In this document: positions 8,197 to 14,959 of the stretch, in pieces
Numbering within the stretch: position 1 is the stretch's first letter
Layout: the number at the start of each line of letters is the position of its first letter
DNA from: CAZGSG01 sp964528095
Lineage (GTDB): Bacteria; Bacteroidota; Bacteroidia; Chitinophagales; Chitinophagaceae
Reading direction: 5' to 3'
NCBI GenBank assembly: GCA_964528095.1
Contig: CAZGSG010000125.1
Coordinates: 1 to 15,382, forward strand
DNA length: 15,382 nucleotides
The notes under the pieces: generated by a model
Databases searched by the model: none
Told to the model about the DNA's origin: nothing
The model's input: the letters and a program-made list of their open reading frames with translations, nothing else
Made by a program: the position numbers and the translations under genes

Positions 8197-8247
8197 ATTT
8201 AATAATAAAGATCCCTTTGCCCGGCAAAGGGATCTTTATTATTAAAT
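8197..8247 (+). terminator. Strong symmetrical terminator hairpin
   Basis: Positions 8197-8220 and 8224-8247 form a perfect 24-bp stem with a three-base loop (CCG). The GC-rich top (ATCCCTTTGC with GCAAAGGGAT) is flanked by A-rich and T-rich arms, so the hairpin has a T-rich tail on both strands. It sits 17 bp after the barrel gene's stop and before lon, and would end the upstream transcript. Confidence 0.85.
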
Positions 8248-8380
8248 AGCGTCAAACTCAGCTAATACCAACTGTAAGCAAACCCCACCTCTTTTACTCC
8301 TTCCCCCCTTTTTACCTCTTTGCTACACGGCACGGAACTTGACAACTAGTATATTCCTTTTTTATTTTTAATCTTTGCGG

Positions 8381-8395
8381 TATGTCGGTGACATA
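8381..8395 (+). promoter_or_regulatory. Palindrome at the probable lon transcription start
   Basis: TATGTC-GGT-GACATA is a perfect 6-bp inverted repeat 15 bp before the lon ATG. Just upstream, TAATCTTTG (8369-8377) resembles the TAnnTTTG element with one extra base. If that is the -7 element, the palindrome overlaps the start site, a usual operator position. TTGACA at 8339-8344 is another possible promoter element. Confidence 0.35.
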
Positions 8396-8409
8396 TTGTC
8401 TAATGAGAA

Positions 8410-10821
8410 ATGACTATGCATTTAAAGAATTATATACTACGGGCCGAGGATGAAATGGATTTTTTACCTATTATTCCCTTGAATGAAAGTGACCAGGAAG
8501 ATACCAATGGTATTGAGGTTCCGGAGGAAATCCCCCTTTTGCCGCTGCGAAATACGGTGCTTTTCCCTGGGGTGGTGTTACCGATAACAGTGGGTCGCGA
8601 CAAGAGCATTAAGGCAGTCAATGACGCGTACAGGACTGACAAATTGATAGGAGTGGTTGCCCAAAAAGACAGTACCATCGAAGATCCTGCAATAAAAGAC
8701 CTGGAACAGATCGGAACGGTGGCCAAGATCGTCAAACAGATTAAAATGCCCGATGGAGGCACCACGATCATTATCCAGGGGAAAAGCCGGTTTGCTATCG
8801 AATCCATTATCGGGGAAGATCCCTATTTTAAAGCCAAGATCAGGAAACTGGAAGAGGAAGAATCGCCCAAAGATCCCGATTTTGATGCCTATGTGGCAAC
8901 GATCAAGGATCTTGCTACCGATATCATCCAGCTTTCTCCGAATATTCCTACAGAAGCTTCAATTATTTTAAAAAATATAGAAAACCCGTCTTTTCTTATC
9001 CATTTCGTATCCAGCAATATGAATACGGATATAAAAGAAAAACAGCGGTTGCTTGAATTGGATAATATCCGTGAAAGGGCAGACCTGCTGATGCAATTAT
9101 TGCAAAAAGAGCTGCAGTTTGCAGAACTGAAGAACAAAGTGACTTCCAAGACCCGCACCGAGTTGGATAAACAGCAACGTGAATATTTTTTACAACAGCA
9201 GTTGAAAAGTATTAAAGATGAGCTGGGCGGTGACACCAATACGCAGGAAGTAAAAGAAATGCAGAAAAAAGCGGAAGCTAAAAAATGGCCGCTTGCTGCA
9301 AAAGAAGCATTTAAAAAAGGAGTTGAGAAACTGGAGCGTATGCATCCCAGCACTCCCGACTATTCAGTAGTATACAATCACCTTGATCTTTTGCTGGAAT
9401 TGCCCTGGGAGGATTATACCCAGGATTATTATGATCTGAAAAAAGCAAAGAAGACCCTGGACAATGATCATTATGGCATGCAGAAGATCAAAGAACGGAT
9501 ACTGGAGTACCTGGCTGTATTGAAACTAAAAGGTGATATGAAAAGCCCGATACTCTGTTTTGTAGGACCTCCGGGTATTGGTAAAACATCGCTTGGCAGA
9601 AGCATTGCTGCCGCTATCGGCCGTAAATATGTGCGTCTTAGTCTTGGAGGCCTGCATGATGAAAGTGAGATCAGGGGACATCGTAAAACGTATATCGGTG
9701 CAATGCCGGGACGAATTTTACAGTCATTGCGAAAAATAAAATCTTCTAACCCGGTAATGATACTGGACGAGGTAGATAAAGTAGGCGCGGATTTCCGTGG
9801 CGATCCAAGCAGCGCGCTGCTTGAAGTACTGGATCCGGAACAGAATAATAGTTTTTATGATAACTACCTGGAACTGGAATATGATCTAAGCAAGGTGCTT
9901 TTCATAGCTACTGCCAACAATATCCAGAACATACAGCCCGCATTGCGTGATCGCATGGAAATAATCGAACTGGGCGGCTATGCAGTAGAAGAAAAAATGG
10001 AGATAGCAAAACGGCATTTATTTCCAAAAGAAAAAGAAGCGCACGGGTTGAAGGATAGTAATTTTAAAATAAATGACAAGGTTCTCGAAAAGATCATACA
10101 GGATTACACAAGAGAAAGCGGTGTAAGGGAACTGGACAGGCAACTTGCTTCTGTGATGCGCTACCAGGCAAAACAGCTGGCTATGAACGGTAAGTTAAAA
10201 TCCGTATTGTCGGCGGAAGACATAGAAAAGGTACTGGGAAAACCAAGGTATAGTAATGATATGTACAAGACCGCCAATATGCCGGGTGTAGCGGTGGGAC
10301 TTGCATGGACCTATGTGGGCGGTGATATCTTATTTATTGAAACGAGTGTAAGTGATGGTAAAGGCGAGCTGAAACTAACGGGTAATCTGGGTAATGTGAT
10401 GAAAGAAAGTGCCAGTACCGCGCTTACCTACCTGCAGTCGAACGCAAAAAAATATGGCATCGATCATAAATTATTTGAAAAGAAAAATATTCATATTCAC
10501 GTACCAGAAGGCGCTGTACCCAAAGACGGGCCCAGTGCCGGTGTTACGATGATGACGGCTATTGCTTCAGCATTGACAGGCAAAAGAGTTAAACCCTTTG
10601 TAGCAATGACCGGTGAGATCACACTACGCGGCCAGGTATTGCCTGTCGGCGGTATCAAAGAAAAAGTACTGGCAGCCAAAAGAGCGGGTTTGAAAGAGAT
10701 CATTCTTTGCTGGCAAAATGAAAAAGACGTACTTGAAATAGATGCCGAGTTCATCAAAGGAGTTACATTTCACTATGTAAAAACAATGAACCAGGTACTG
10801 GAGCTTGCATTGGTGGGTTGA
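8410..10821 (+). CDS. lon: ATP-dependent protease Lon (LonA)
   Basis: Lon is a homo-hexameric cytoplasmic AAA+ protease that unfolds and degrades damaged and selected regulatory proteins. The 803-residue product has the N-terminal LON substrate-recognition domain (about 40-240, from IPLLPLRNTVLFPGVVLPI). A long coiled coil follows (about 245-300, with REYFLQQQLKSIKDELG). The AAA+ module has Walker A GPPGIGKT (386-393) and Walker B ILDEVD (451-456). The C-terminal protease domain has catalytic Ser709 in PKDGPSAG and Lys752 in GGIKEK. The 43-residue spacing between Ser and Lys equals that of E. coli Lon (679/722). Length and motif order are normal and nothing is missing. ATGs at 8410, 8416 and 8455 are all in frame. 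I chose the first because the N-terminal MTMHLKNYILRAEDEMDFLPI resembles other Bacteroidota Lon proteins. It appears to be a single-gene unit between a terminator and a repeat. Confidence 0.98.
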   Translation: MTMHLKNYILRAEDEMDFLPIIPLNESDQEDTNGIEVPEEIPLLPLRNTVLFPGVVLPITVGRDKSIKAVNDAYRTDKLIGVVAQKDSTIEDPAIKDLEQIGTVAKIVKQIKMPDGGTTIIIQGKSRFAIESIIGEDPYFKAKIRKLEEEESPKDPDFDAYVATIKDLATDIIQLSPNIPTEASIILKNIENPSFLIHFVSSNMNTDIKEKQRLLELDNIRERADLLMQLLQKELQFAELKNKVTSKTRTELDKQQREYFLQQQLKSIKDELGGDTNTQEVKEMQKKAEAKKWPLAAKEAFKKGVEKLERMHPSTPDYSVVYNHLDLLLELPWEDYTQDYYDLKKAKKTLDNDHYGMQKIKERILEYLAVLKLKGDMKSPILCFVGPPGIGKTSLGRSIAAAIGRKYVRLSLGGLHDESEIRGHRKTYIGAMPGRILQSLRKIKSSNPVMILDEVDKVGADFRGDPSSALLEVLDPEQNNSFYDNYLELEYDLSKVLFIATANNIQNIQPALRDRMEIIELGGYAVEEKMEIAKRHLFPKEKEAHGLKDSNFKINDKVLEKIIQDYTRESGVRELDRQLASVMRYQAKQLAMNGKLKSVLSAEDIEKVLGKPRYSNDMYKTANMPGVAVGLAWTYVGGDILFIETSVSDGKGELKLTGNLGNVMKESASTALTYLQSNAKKYGIDHKLFEKKNIHIHVPEGAVPKDGPSAGVTMMTAIASALTGKRVKPFVAMTGEITLRGQVLPVGGIKEKVLAAKRAGLKEIILCWQNEKDVLEIDAEFIKGVTFHYVKTMNQVLELALVG

Positions 10822-10849
10822 TACTAATGTTGATGAGATCATTGGGATA

Positions 10850-11032
10850 GGGGCATATCATAGCTGGCTATTTTCACGCAGTGAAAATACTCCTTAGCTC
10901 AGCGCTGTGTAAATAGCTGAGTTCTTCCTTTGCTCATTTTCTCTGTTAGCTCTTTTGAAATCCCTATCGAAATACATGAACTACAGATTTATTTCAGCCC
11001 CATGGTAAGGATGGCTGTTTAATGAAAAATAC
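10850..11032 (+). repeat. Dispersed repeat, copy A (about 180 bp)
   Basis: This is one of four copies in the window; B-D are tandem at 12821-13384 in the same orientation. The core (about 10871-10995) aligns without gaps to the others. It carries hairpin 1 (arms TATTTTCAC and GTGAAAATA around GCA, 10869-10889) and hairpin 2 (CTTAGCT 10893-10899 with AGCTGAG 10915-10921). It ends TAATGAAAAATAC, matching the TAATGAAGAAACAC ends of C and D. It lies 28 bp after lon. The exact ends are estimated by eye. Confidence 0.85.
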
Positions 11033-11074
11033 TTTTGAGATAAGTTCTAATATTGTCGATCATATTGATAATAA

Positions 11075-11124
11075 GCTCCTGTATTTTTTCCTGAAAACAA
11101 GATTTTGGGAAAAAATACAGGAGC
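11075..11124 (+). repeat. 17-bp perfect inverted repeat before porQ
   Basis: GCTCCTGTATTTTTTCC (11075-11091) and its exact reverse complement (11108-11124) enclose a 16-base spacer. The inner T/G, G/T and A/T bases could extend the RNA stem by about five weak pairs. It is 66 bp upstream of the porQ start. It could be a terminator for transcripts entering from lon, a leader hairpin of porQ, or the remnant of a mobile element. Confidence 0.7.
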
Positions 11125-11189
11125 CGACTCAATAAAATCCTGTTCATTATCCCCTCGGATAAAACGCGTAATAGACTTATTTTCGTGCT

Positions 11190-12260
11190 GTGCAAAAATA
11201 CCTGTCCGTATTTTTATTACTGACCATTACCTACTGCTCCTGCGCACAGACACTGGGAGGCAGTACCGTTTTCAATTTTCTGAAACTCCCGGCCACACCA
11301 AGGCTCACGGCAATGGGGGGGATCAATGTCTCCAATACGTCTAACGATGTGGGCCTTGCTTTTAATAACCCGGCCCTGCTAAACCAGGGAATGCATACGC
11401 AACTGAATGCTGTATTCAATGGGTTTTATTCCGGGATCACAGGATATCATTTGTCGATGGGGTACCACAACAGCCAGTTGAATACAAATTTTTTATGGGG
11501 GCTTAATTATCTTAATTATGGCTCAACCACGGAGACAGATGCCGCAGGGAATATTTATGGGCAGTTCAAACCCAATGACTGGGTAATGCAGGTATCCGCG
11601 TCAAGAACATACCTGGAAAAATGGAGTTATGGGGCCACGATCAAATTCATCAGTTCCAACTATGGTCAATACCGGTCAAATGGCATTGCAGTGGATGTTG
11701 GGGTGCAGTACAGCGATACGGCGAGTTTATTTTCGGCCTCCATACTGGCAAAGAACATGGGCAGCCAGTTAAGGAAATATGATGGTACCGATCCCGGCGA
11801 TCTTCCTTTTGATCTGCAGGTAGGACTGAGCAAACGATTGGAAAATTCTTTTCTCGGATTTTCGGTCACGGCACATCATCTGCACCAGTTCGATCTCAGT
11901 TACAATGACACTGTATTCAACAATGCCAACGATTTTCCGAACGGGAGCAGCAATAAATTAACATTCGATAAACTTTTCCGGCACTTTGTTTTTGCCGCTG
12001 ATATTTATATTGGCGATAAAGTGGAAATCACTGCGGGGTATAATCACCTGCGAAGAAAGGAATTGAATATCGGCAATACGGGTGGTAATGGCCTTAATGG
12101 CTTTTCAATGGGAGTATCTGTGCTATTGCTTAATAAATTGCAGGTAAATTATGCGCGTGCCCAGTATCAAAGCAATACCGCATACAACCAGTTTGGGTTG
12201 AACCTAAAGCTTAACGAATATTTTGGATTAGGAAAATTTGGAAAAAGGGTCGGCTGGTAG
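11190..12260 (+). CDS. porQ: Type IX secretion system protein PorQ
   Basis: PorQ is an outer-membrane beta-barrel protein of the Bacteroidota type IX secretion system and acts with the sortase PorU and PorV in anchoring secreted proteins at the cell surface. The 356-residue product has a signal peptide (MQKYLSVFLLLTITYCSCAQ). The characteristic family opening is GGSTVFNFLKLPATPRLTAMGG, and SNDVGLAFNNPALLNQGMH follows. Barrel-like strands occur throughout, and the LQVNYARAQYQSNTAYNQFG segment near the end precedes GLNLKLNEYFGLGKF. The start is a GTG at 11190. An in-frame TAG lies six codons upstream with no other start between, so GTG is the only choice that keeps the signal peptide. In many Bacteroidota porQ is next to cmk; here the next gene encodes a META-domain lipoprotein. 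Other components of the system are not in the window. Confidence 0.92.
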   Translation: MQKYLSVFLLLTITYCSCAQTLGGSTVFNFLKLPATPRLTAMGGINVSNTSNDVGLAFNNPALLNQGMHTQLNAVFNGFYSGITGYHLSMGYHNSQLNTNFLWGLNYLNYGSTTETDAAGNIYGQFKPNDWVMQVSASRTYLEKWSYGATIKFISSNYGQYRSNGIAVDVGVQYSDTASLFSASILAKNMGSQLRKYDGTDPGDLPFDLQVGLSKRLENSFLGFSVTAHHLHQFDLSYNDTVFNNANDFPNGSSNKLTFDKLFRHFVFAADIYIGDKVEITAGYNHLRRKELNIGNTGGNGLNGFSMGVSVLLLNKLQVNYARAQYQSNTAYNQFGLNLKLNEYFGLGKFGKRVGW

Positions 12261-12286
12261 TCTGGTATAATAATTGGTTTTCATTG

Positions 12287-12304
12287 TCTTTAGTTATCTA
12301 AAGA
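12287..12304 (+). promoter_or_regulatory. Small hairpin just before the META-domain gene
   Basis: TCTTTAG (12287-12293) and CTAAAGA (12298-12304) pair perfectly around TTAT, ending 7 bases before the ATG at 12312. A 7-bp AT-rich stem in that place could affect ribosome access or be a protein-binding site. No clear Shine-Dalgarno site is present. Confidence 0.35.
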
Positions 12305-12311
12305 TCATAGC

Positions 12312-12791
12312 ATGAAAAATAGACTGACCGTATCCGTTCTGGCTTTAGCAATGGGATTTTTAAGCGCTTGCTCCGGAAATAAAAAAATGACTGATACCAT
12401 GCCTGTACCCGCCGGTTCGCATATTGATAGCAACCAGCAAAAACTTACACAGCATAAACAATTAATGGGTAAATGGGATGTGGTGAGTATAAGTGTGCCT
12501 CAAAAAACTGAACCCGAGGCTACACCCGATGTATTCATTACGTTTGCTGAATCTTCATTTGGGGGCAAAGCGCCCTGTAATCATATCGGTGGCAATTACA
12601 CCATGGAGGGAGATAGTATTAGTTTTCGCAGCATAATTTCAACAAAAATGGCCTGCGGAAGGTCTGAGCAGGAAAATGCACTGCTTAATCTACTAAGTAA
12701 TAAAGTAACTACCTATTCAATCTCAGAAAATTCTCTTTTGCTAAAAGACGACTCAGATCATGTTGTTGTTGAATGCAGGAAAGCGAATTAA
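12312..12791 (+). CDS. META-domain lipoprotein (HslJ-like)
   Basis: The 159-residue protein has a lipoprotein signal peptide with the lipobox LSAC and the modified Cys at residue 20, so it should be attached to the inner or outer membrane. A Ser/Gln-rich linker leads to a META domain (about 52-158). This begins with LMGKWDVVSISV. It continues with VFITFAESSFGGKAPCNHIGG and GNYTMEGDSISF, then STKMACG with the ENALLNLLSN helix. The CNHIGGNY and STKMACG elements correspond to the conserved CN..GxY and TxMxC of the family. The domain is found in HslJ of E. coli, which is linked to heat shock and novobiocin resistance, but no biochemical activity is established. The gene starts 51 bp after porQ and may be co-transcribed with it. 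Confidence 0.88.
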   Translation: MKNRLTVSVLALAMGFLSACSGNKKMTDTMPVPAGSHIDSNQQKLTQHKQLMGKWDVVSISVPQKTEPEATPDVFITFAESSFGGKAPCNHIGGNYTMEGDSISFRSIISTKMACGRSEQENALLNLLSNKVTTYSISENSLLLKDDSDHVVVECRKAN

Positions 12792-12822
12792 AAATTCAAA
12801 ATTAAAAATGCAAAATTCAAAA
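12788..12822 (+). repeat. AT-rich short direct repeats
   Basis: AAAATTCAAA at 12791-12800 recurs as CAAAATTCAAAA at 12811-12822, separated by ATTAAAAATG. Simple repeats of this kind are common after genes in Bacteroidota. They sit exactly between the META-domain gene and repeat copy B. Confidence 0.5.
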
Positions 12823-13000
12823 GGTACTCCGAAAATTGGAGTTTGTTTTCACGTAGTGAAAATACTCCTTGGCTCAACACTGTGCAAATAGCTAAGTTCT
12901 TCCTTCGCTCATTTTGGCTGTTAGCTCCTTCGAAATCCCTAACAAAATACATAAGCTACCAATTTATTTCGGAAGCCCACTGATAAGGCTGGCCATTTAA
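12821..13000 (+). repeat. Repeat copy B (first of the tandem array)
   Basis: It starts AAGGTACTCCGAAAATTGG and runs 180 bp to the identical start of copy C at 13001. It has hairpin 1 at 12844-12864 with loop GTA instead of GCA, and hairpin 2 with arms CTTGGCT and AGCTAAG. B is the most diverged copy in the segment near 12920 (GGCTG for CTCTG) and near 12943 (TAACAAAATAC for TATCGAAATAC). Confidence 0.88.
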
Positions 13001-13190
13001 AAGGTACTCCGAAAATTGGGGTCTGTTTTCACGCAGTGAAAATACTCCTTGGCTCAACCCTGCGCAAATAGCCAGGTTCTTCCTTTGCTCATTTTCTCTG
13101 TTAGCTCCTTCGAAATCCCTATCGAAATACATGCGCCACCATTTTATTTCGGAAACCCACTGATAAGGCTGGCCATTAATGAAGAAACAC
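13001..13190 (+). repeat. Repeat copy C (middle of the tandem array)
   Basis: It shares its first 20 bases (AAGGTACTCCGAAAATTGGG, one base different) with copy B and its end (TAATGAAGAAACAC, 13177-13190) with copy D, so it links the two subtypes. Hairpin 1 is at 13024-13044, and hairpin 2 has arms CTTGGCT and AGCCAGG. On the minus strand a 58-codon frame (13132 to 12956) is free of stops and crosses into copy B. I do not count it as a gene. Confidence 0.88.
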
Positions 13191-13384
13191 TAATAAGGTC
13201 ATGTTGTAGCTGGCTGTTTTCACGCAGTGAAAATACTCCTTAGCTCAACCCCGTGCAAATAGCCAGGCTCTTCCTTTGCTCAATTTCTCTGTTAGCTCCT
13301 TAGAAATCCCTATCGAAATACAGGTGCTACCAATTTATCTCGGAAATCTACTGATAAGGCTGGCGCCATTTAATGAAGAAACAC
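13191..13384 (+). repeat. Repeat copy D, overlapping the 3' end of the next gene
   Basis: Like copy A, it has TAGCTGGCT (13207-13215) before hairpin 1 (13215-13235). Hairpin 2 has arms CTTAGCT and AGCCAGG with one mismatch. By eye about 90% of core bases equal those of copy C. Its last 14 bases (TAATGAAGAAACAC, 13371-13384) match the end of C. They contain the stop and last four codons of the minus-strand gene that ends at 13370. Confidence 0.85.
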
Positions 13385-14872
13385 CGTAGAATCTTTTAAT
13401 AGCGGAAGACCAGTCCGAAAATACTTGTTGAATATGACCCGGAAACTATTTACTGGGCTAATGCTGTCATATAGCATGGTATAATTCCTGTCAGAAAAAT
13501 AATAAGCGGAAAGATTCATAAATTGCCTGTCGCGGATCAGGAGATTATCATCGGCATCCCGGTATCCATGGTCTCCTTCAATGATGATCACTCTTGGCCT
13601 CTTAAACTTCGCGCCAGATGTGTTGACGATCGAATCTATCCAGGTATTGCAGAATGATAACTGTTCAAGGTATAAGCTGTCTCTTGAGTATTGTTCATAA
13701 TTGAGTACAGTATTCATGAACTCTCCTTTTCGGTTTACATAATATGGCCGGTGAGGCATGAAGATGTGCCCGTATACTAATCTGGGTTTTTCGGTTTGTA
13801 TTTTCAATTCTTGCAGGAAATGTTTAAAACTGGCAGTATATCGATCAAAACCTGCTGTTTGAACTTCGCGATATTTTTTTTCAACACGATCAGGAAACTT
13901 CAACTGCCAATTCCAAAATATTTCTTTTACTATACGGTTCCAGATTGTCTCTTCATAAAAAACACTTTTATATTCTTCCTGGAAATAGTTGCGCTGCGAG
14001 GCTGGATGCTGTTCAATGTCCAGCACGCCCAGGTTTTTTATTTCGTAACCTTCCTGCTCAAGTAATACCGGGACGGCGCTTTTTGCAAACAGTAAGCTTC
14101 CCTTTAATAATATCGCCGGTGTGGGGACTTTATTTTCCAAAGGCAAATTAAAATAATCGAGATTGAATGTGGATCCCAGGGAAAATGGAGTGGAATTATA
14201 ATTGCTTTTCGCCGCGGTTGCCTGGTAAAACCCGGCTGCGGATAAAGAAGAGTCAAGCCTTGTATTATCAAACGAGAAATATTTCTTCAGGGATGCCGAG
14301 CTGGTATATTCATCGAATACAATAAAAAAAACATCGGGTTTCATTGAATCAGGTATCGCTGGCAACCTGTTAAGTACAGGAGTATCCTGTTTGCCCGATT
14401 TAGCGGACTGTTTTTTTTCTGCAATAAACCGGGCCGAAAACTGACCTGCTTCTACCAGTACAAAGACAAGGAAAAGCAGGTTGAAATATGTATTGGCCTT
14501 ACGGAATTCATGTTTTGTTCTTTTTACGTAGATCGTTAGTAATATGGTCAATACGAGGAGTAAGGGAAGTAGTATTTTGTAACCAGCTATTGGTTGCAGA
14601 AAGGAGACGGACCGTAACAGGTCATGCCCCTTGCCAAAAAAGAAGAGTATGATTAATATAAGAAGGCACCAAAATCCCGACCTGCCTGCTGACCGGAAAA
14701 ACAGCCAGGAAAAAAAATATAACACGGCCGCCAACGCCAGGTAGCAAGCCAGGTAATACAAAGGAAATCTCGCAGGAAAGAGGCCATAATAGGCATTGAC
14801 TGCATGCAGTATATAGAATACCGGCAGCAGGAATACATGGAACGGTTTATTTTTGATGCTGGTAAAATTCAC
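13370..14872 (-). CDS. Membrane-bound sulfatase/alkaline-phosphatase-superfamily protein
   Basis: The 500-residue product starts with about five membrane helices (10-30, 35-60, 66-80, 95-116, 127-148). A periplasmic domain of the alkaline-phosphatase/sulfatase superfamily follows. It resembles lipoteichoic acid synthase and phosphoethanolamine transferases in layout. Visible superfamily elements are DVFFIVFDEYTSS (about 180-192, with Asp187 as probable metal ligand and Thr190 as candidate nucleophile), MPHRPYY (His374) and IIIEGDHGYRD (Asp434, His435). SPVNSFRVIFNKYF near the C-terminus is also recognisable from this group. There is no Cys/Ser-x-Pro-x-Arg sulfatase signature, so a phospho-group transferase or hydrolase is likelier than a true sulfatase. 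The substrate is unknown. The start is GTG at 14872; no ATG lies upstream in frame nearby. The last four residues and the stop come from repeat copy D. An upstream methyltransferase gene on the same strand is 87 bp away. Confidence 0.8.
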   Translation of the reverse strand: MNFTSIKNKPFHVFLLPVFYILHAVNAYYGLFPARFPLYYLACYLALAAVLYFFSWLFFRSAGRSGFWCLLILIILFFFGKGHDLLRSVSFLQPIAGYKILLPLLLVLTILLTIYVKRTKHEFRKANTYFNLLFLVFVLVEAGQFSARFIAEKKQSAKSGKQDTPVLNRLPAIPDSMKPDVFFIVFDEYTSSASLKKYFSFDNTRLDSSLSAAGFYQATAAKSNYNSTPFSLGSTFNLDYFNLPLENKVPTPAILLKGSLLFAKSAVPVLLEQEGYEIKNLGVLDIEQHPASQRNYFQEEYKSVFYEETIWNRIVKEIFWNWQLKFPDRVEKKYREVQTAGFDRYTASFKHFLQELKIQTEKPRLVYGHIFMPHRPYYVNRKGEFMNTVLNYEQYSRDSLYLEQLSFCNTWIDSIVNTSGAKFKRPRVIIIEGDHGYRDADDNLLIRDRQFMNLSAYYFSDRNYTMLYDSISPVNSFRVIFNKYFRTGLPLLKDSTVFLH

Positions 14873-14959
14873 CGGGATAAAAGCTGTGTTAAAAATAAAG
14901 CCAGTTTTGTTTGTACATAAGCCGGTTAAAGATACACCGGATAAGAAATACCGGAACTA

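Noticed and set aside
8889..9353. 154-codon minus-strand frame inside lon.
   Set aside because: It is Ser/Cys/Phe-rich, as expected from the antisense of the Lys/Glu-rich Lon coiled coil, and lon is intact across it.
11105..11344. 79-codon plus-strand frame overlapping the start of porQ.
   Set aside because: It is in another frame from the recognised PorQ sequence, has no signal peptide or motif, and begins inside the inverted repeat.
12844..12864. Hairpin 1 of the repeat (TGTTTTCAC, then GTGAAAATA) looks like a ParB-binding parS site, and parB is in the window.
   Set aside because: parS is a 16-bp palindrome with a continuous CACGTG centre. Here the half-sites are split by a three-base loop and carry TTTT/AAAA arms, so the geometry does not fit. 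No CACGTG-centred palindrome was seen elsewhere in the window.
12821..13384. The regularly spaced tandem repeats as a CRISPR array.
   Set aside because: The units are about 180-190 bp with no unique spacers of 30-40 bp between short repeats, and no cas genes are present.
14880..14958. CCGGT-containing short repeats between the methyltransferase and phosphatase-like genes as a terminator.
   Set aside because: The longest stem is 5 bp (CCGGT with ACCGG) with a 9-base loop and no T-run, which is too weak to call.
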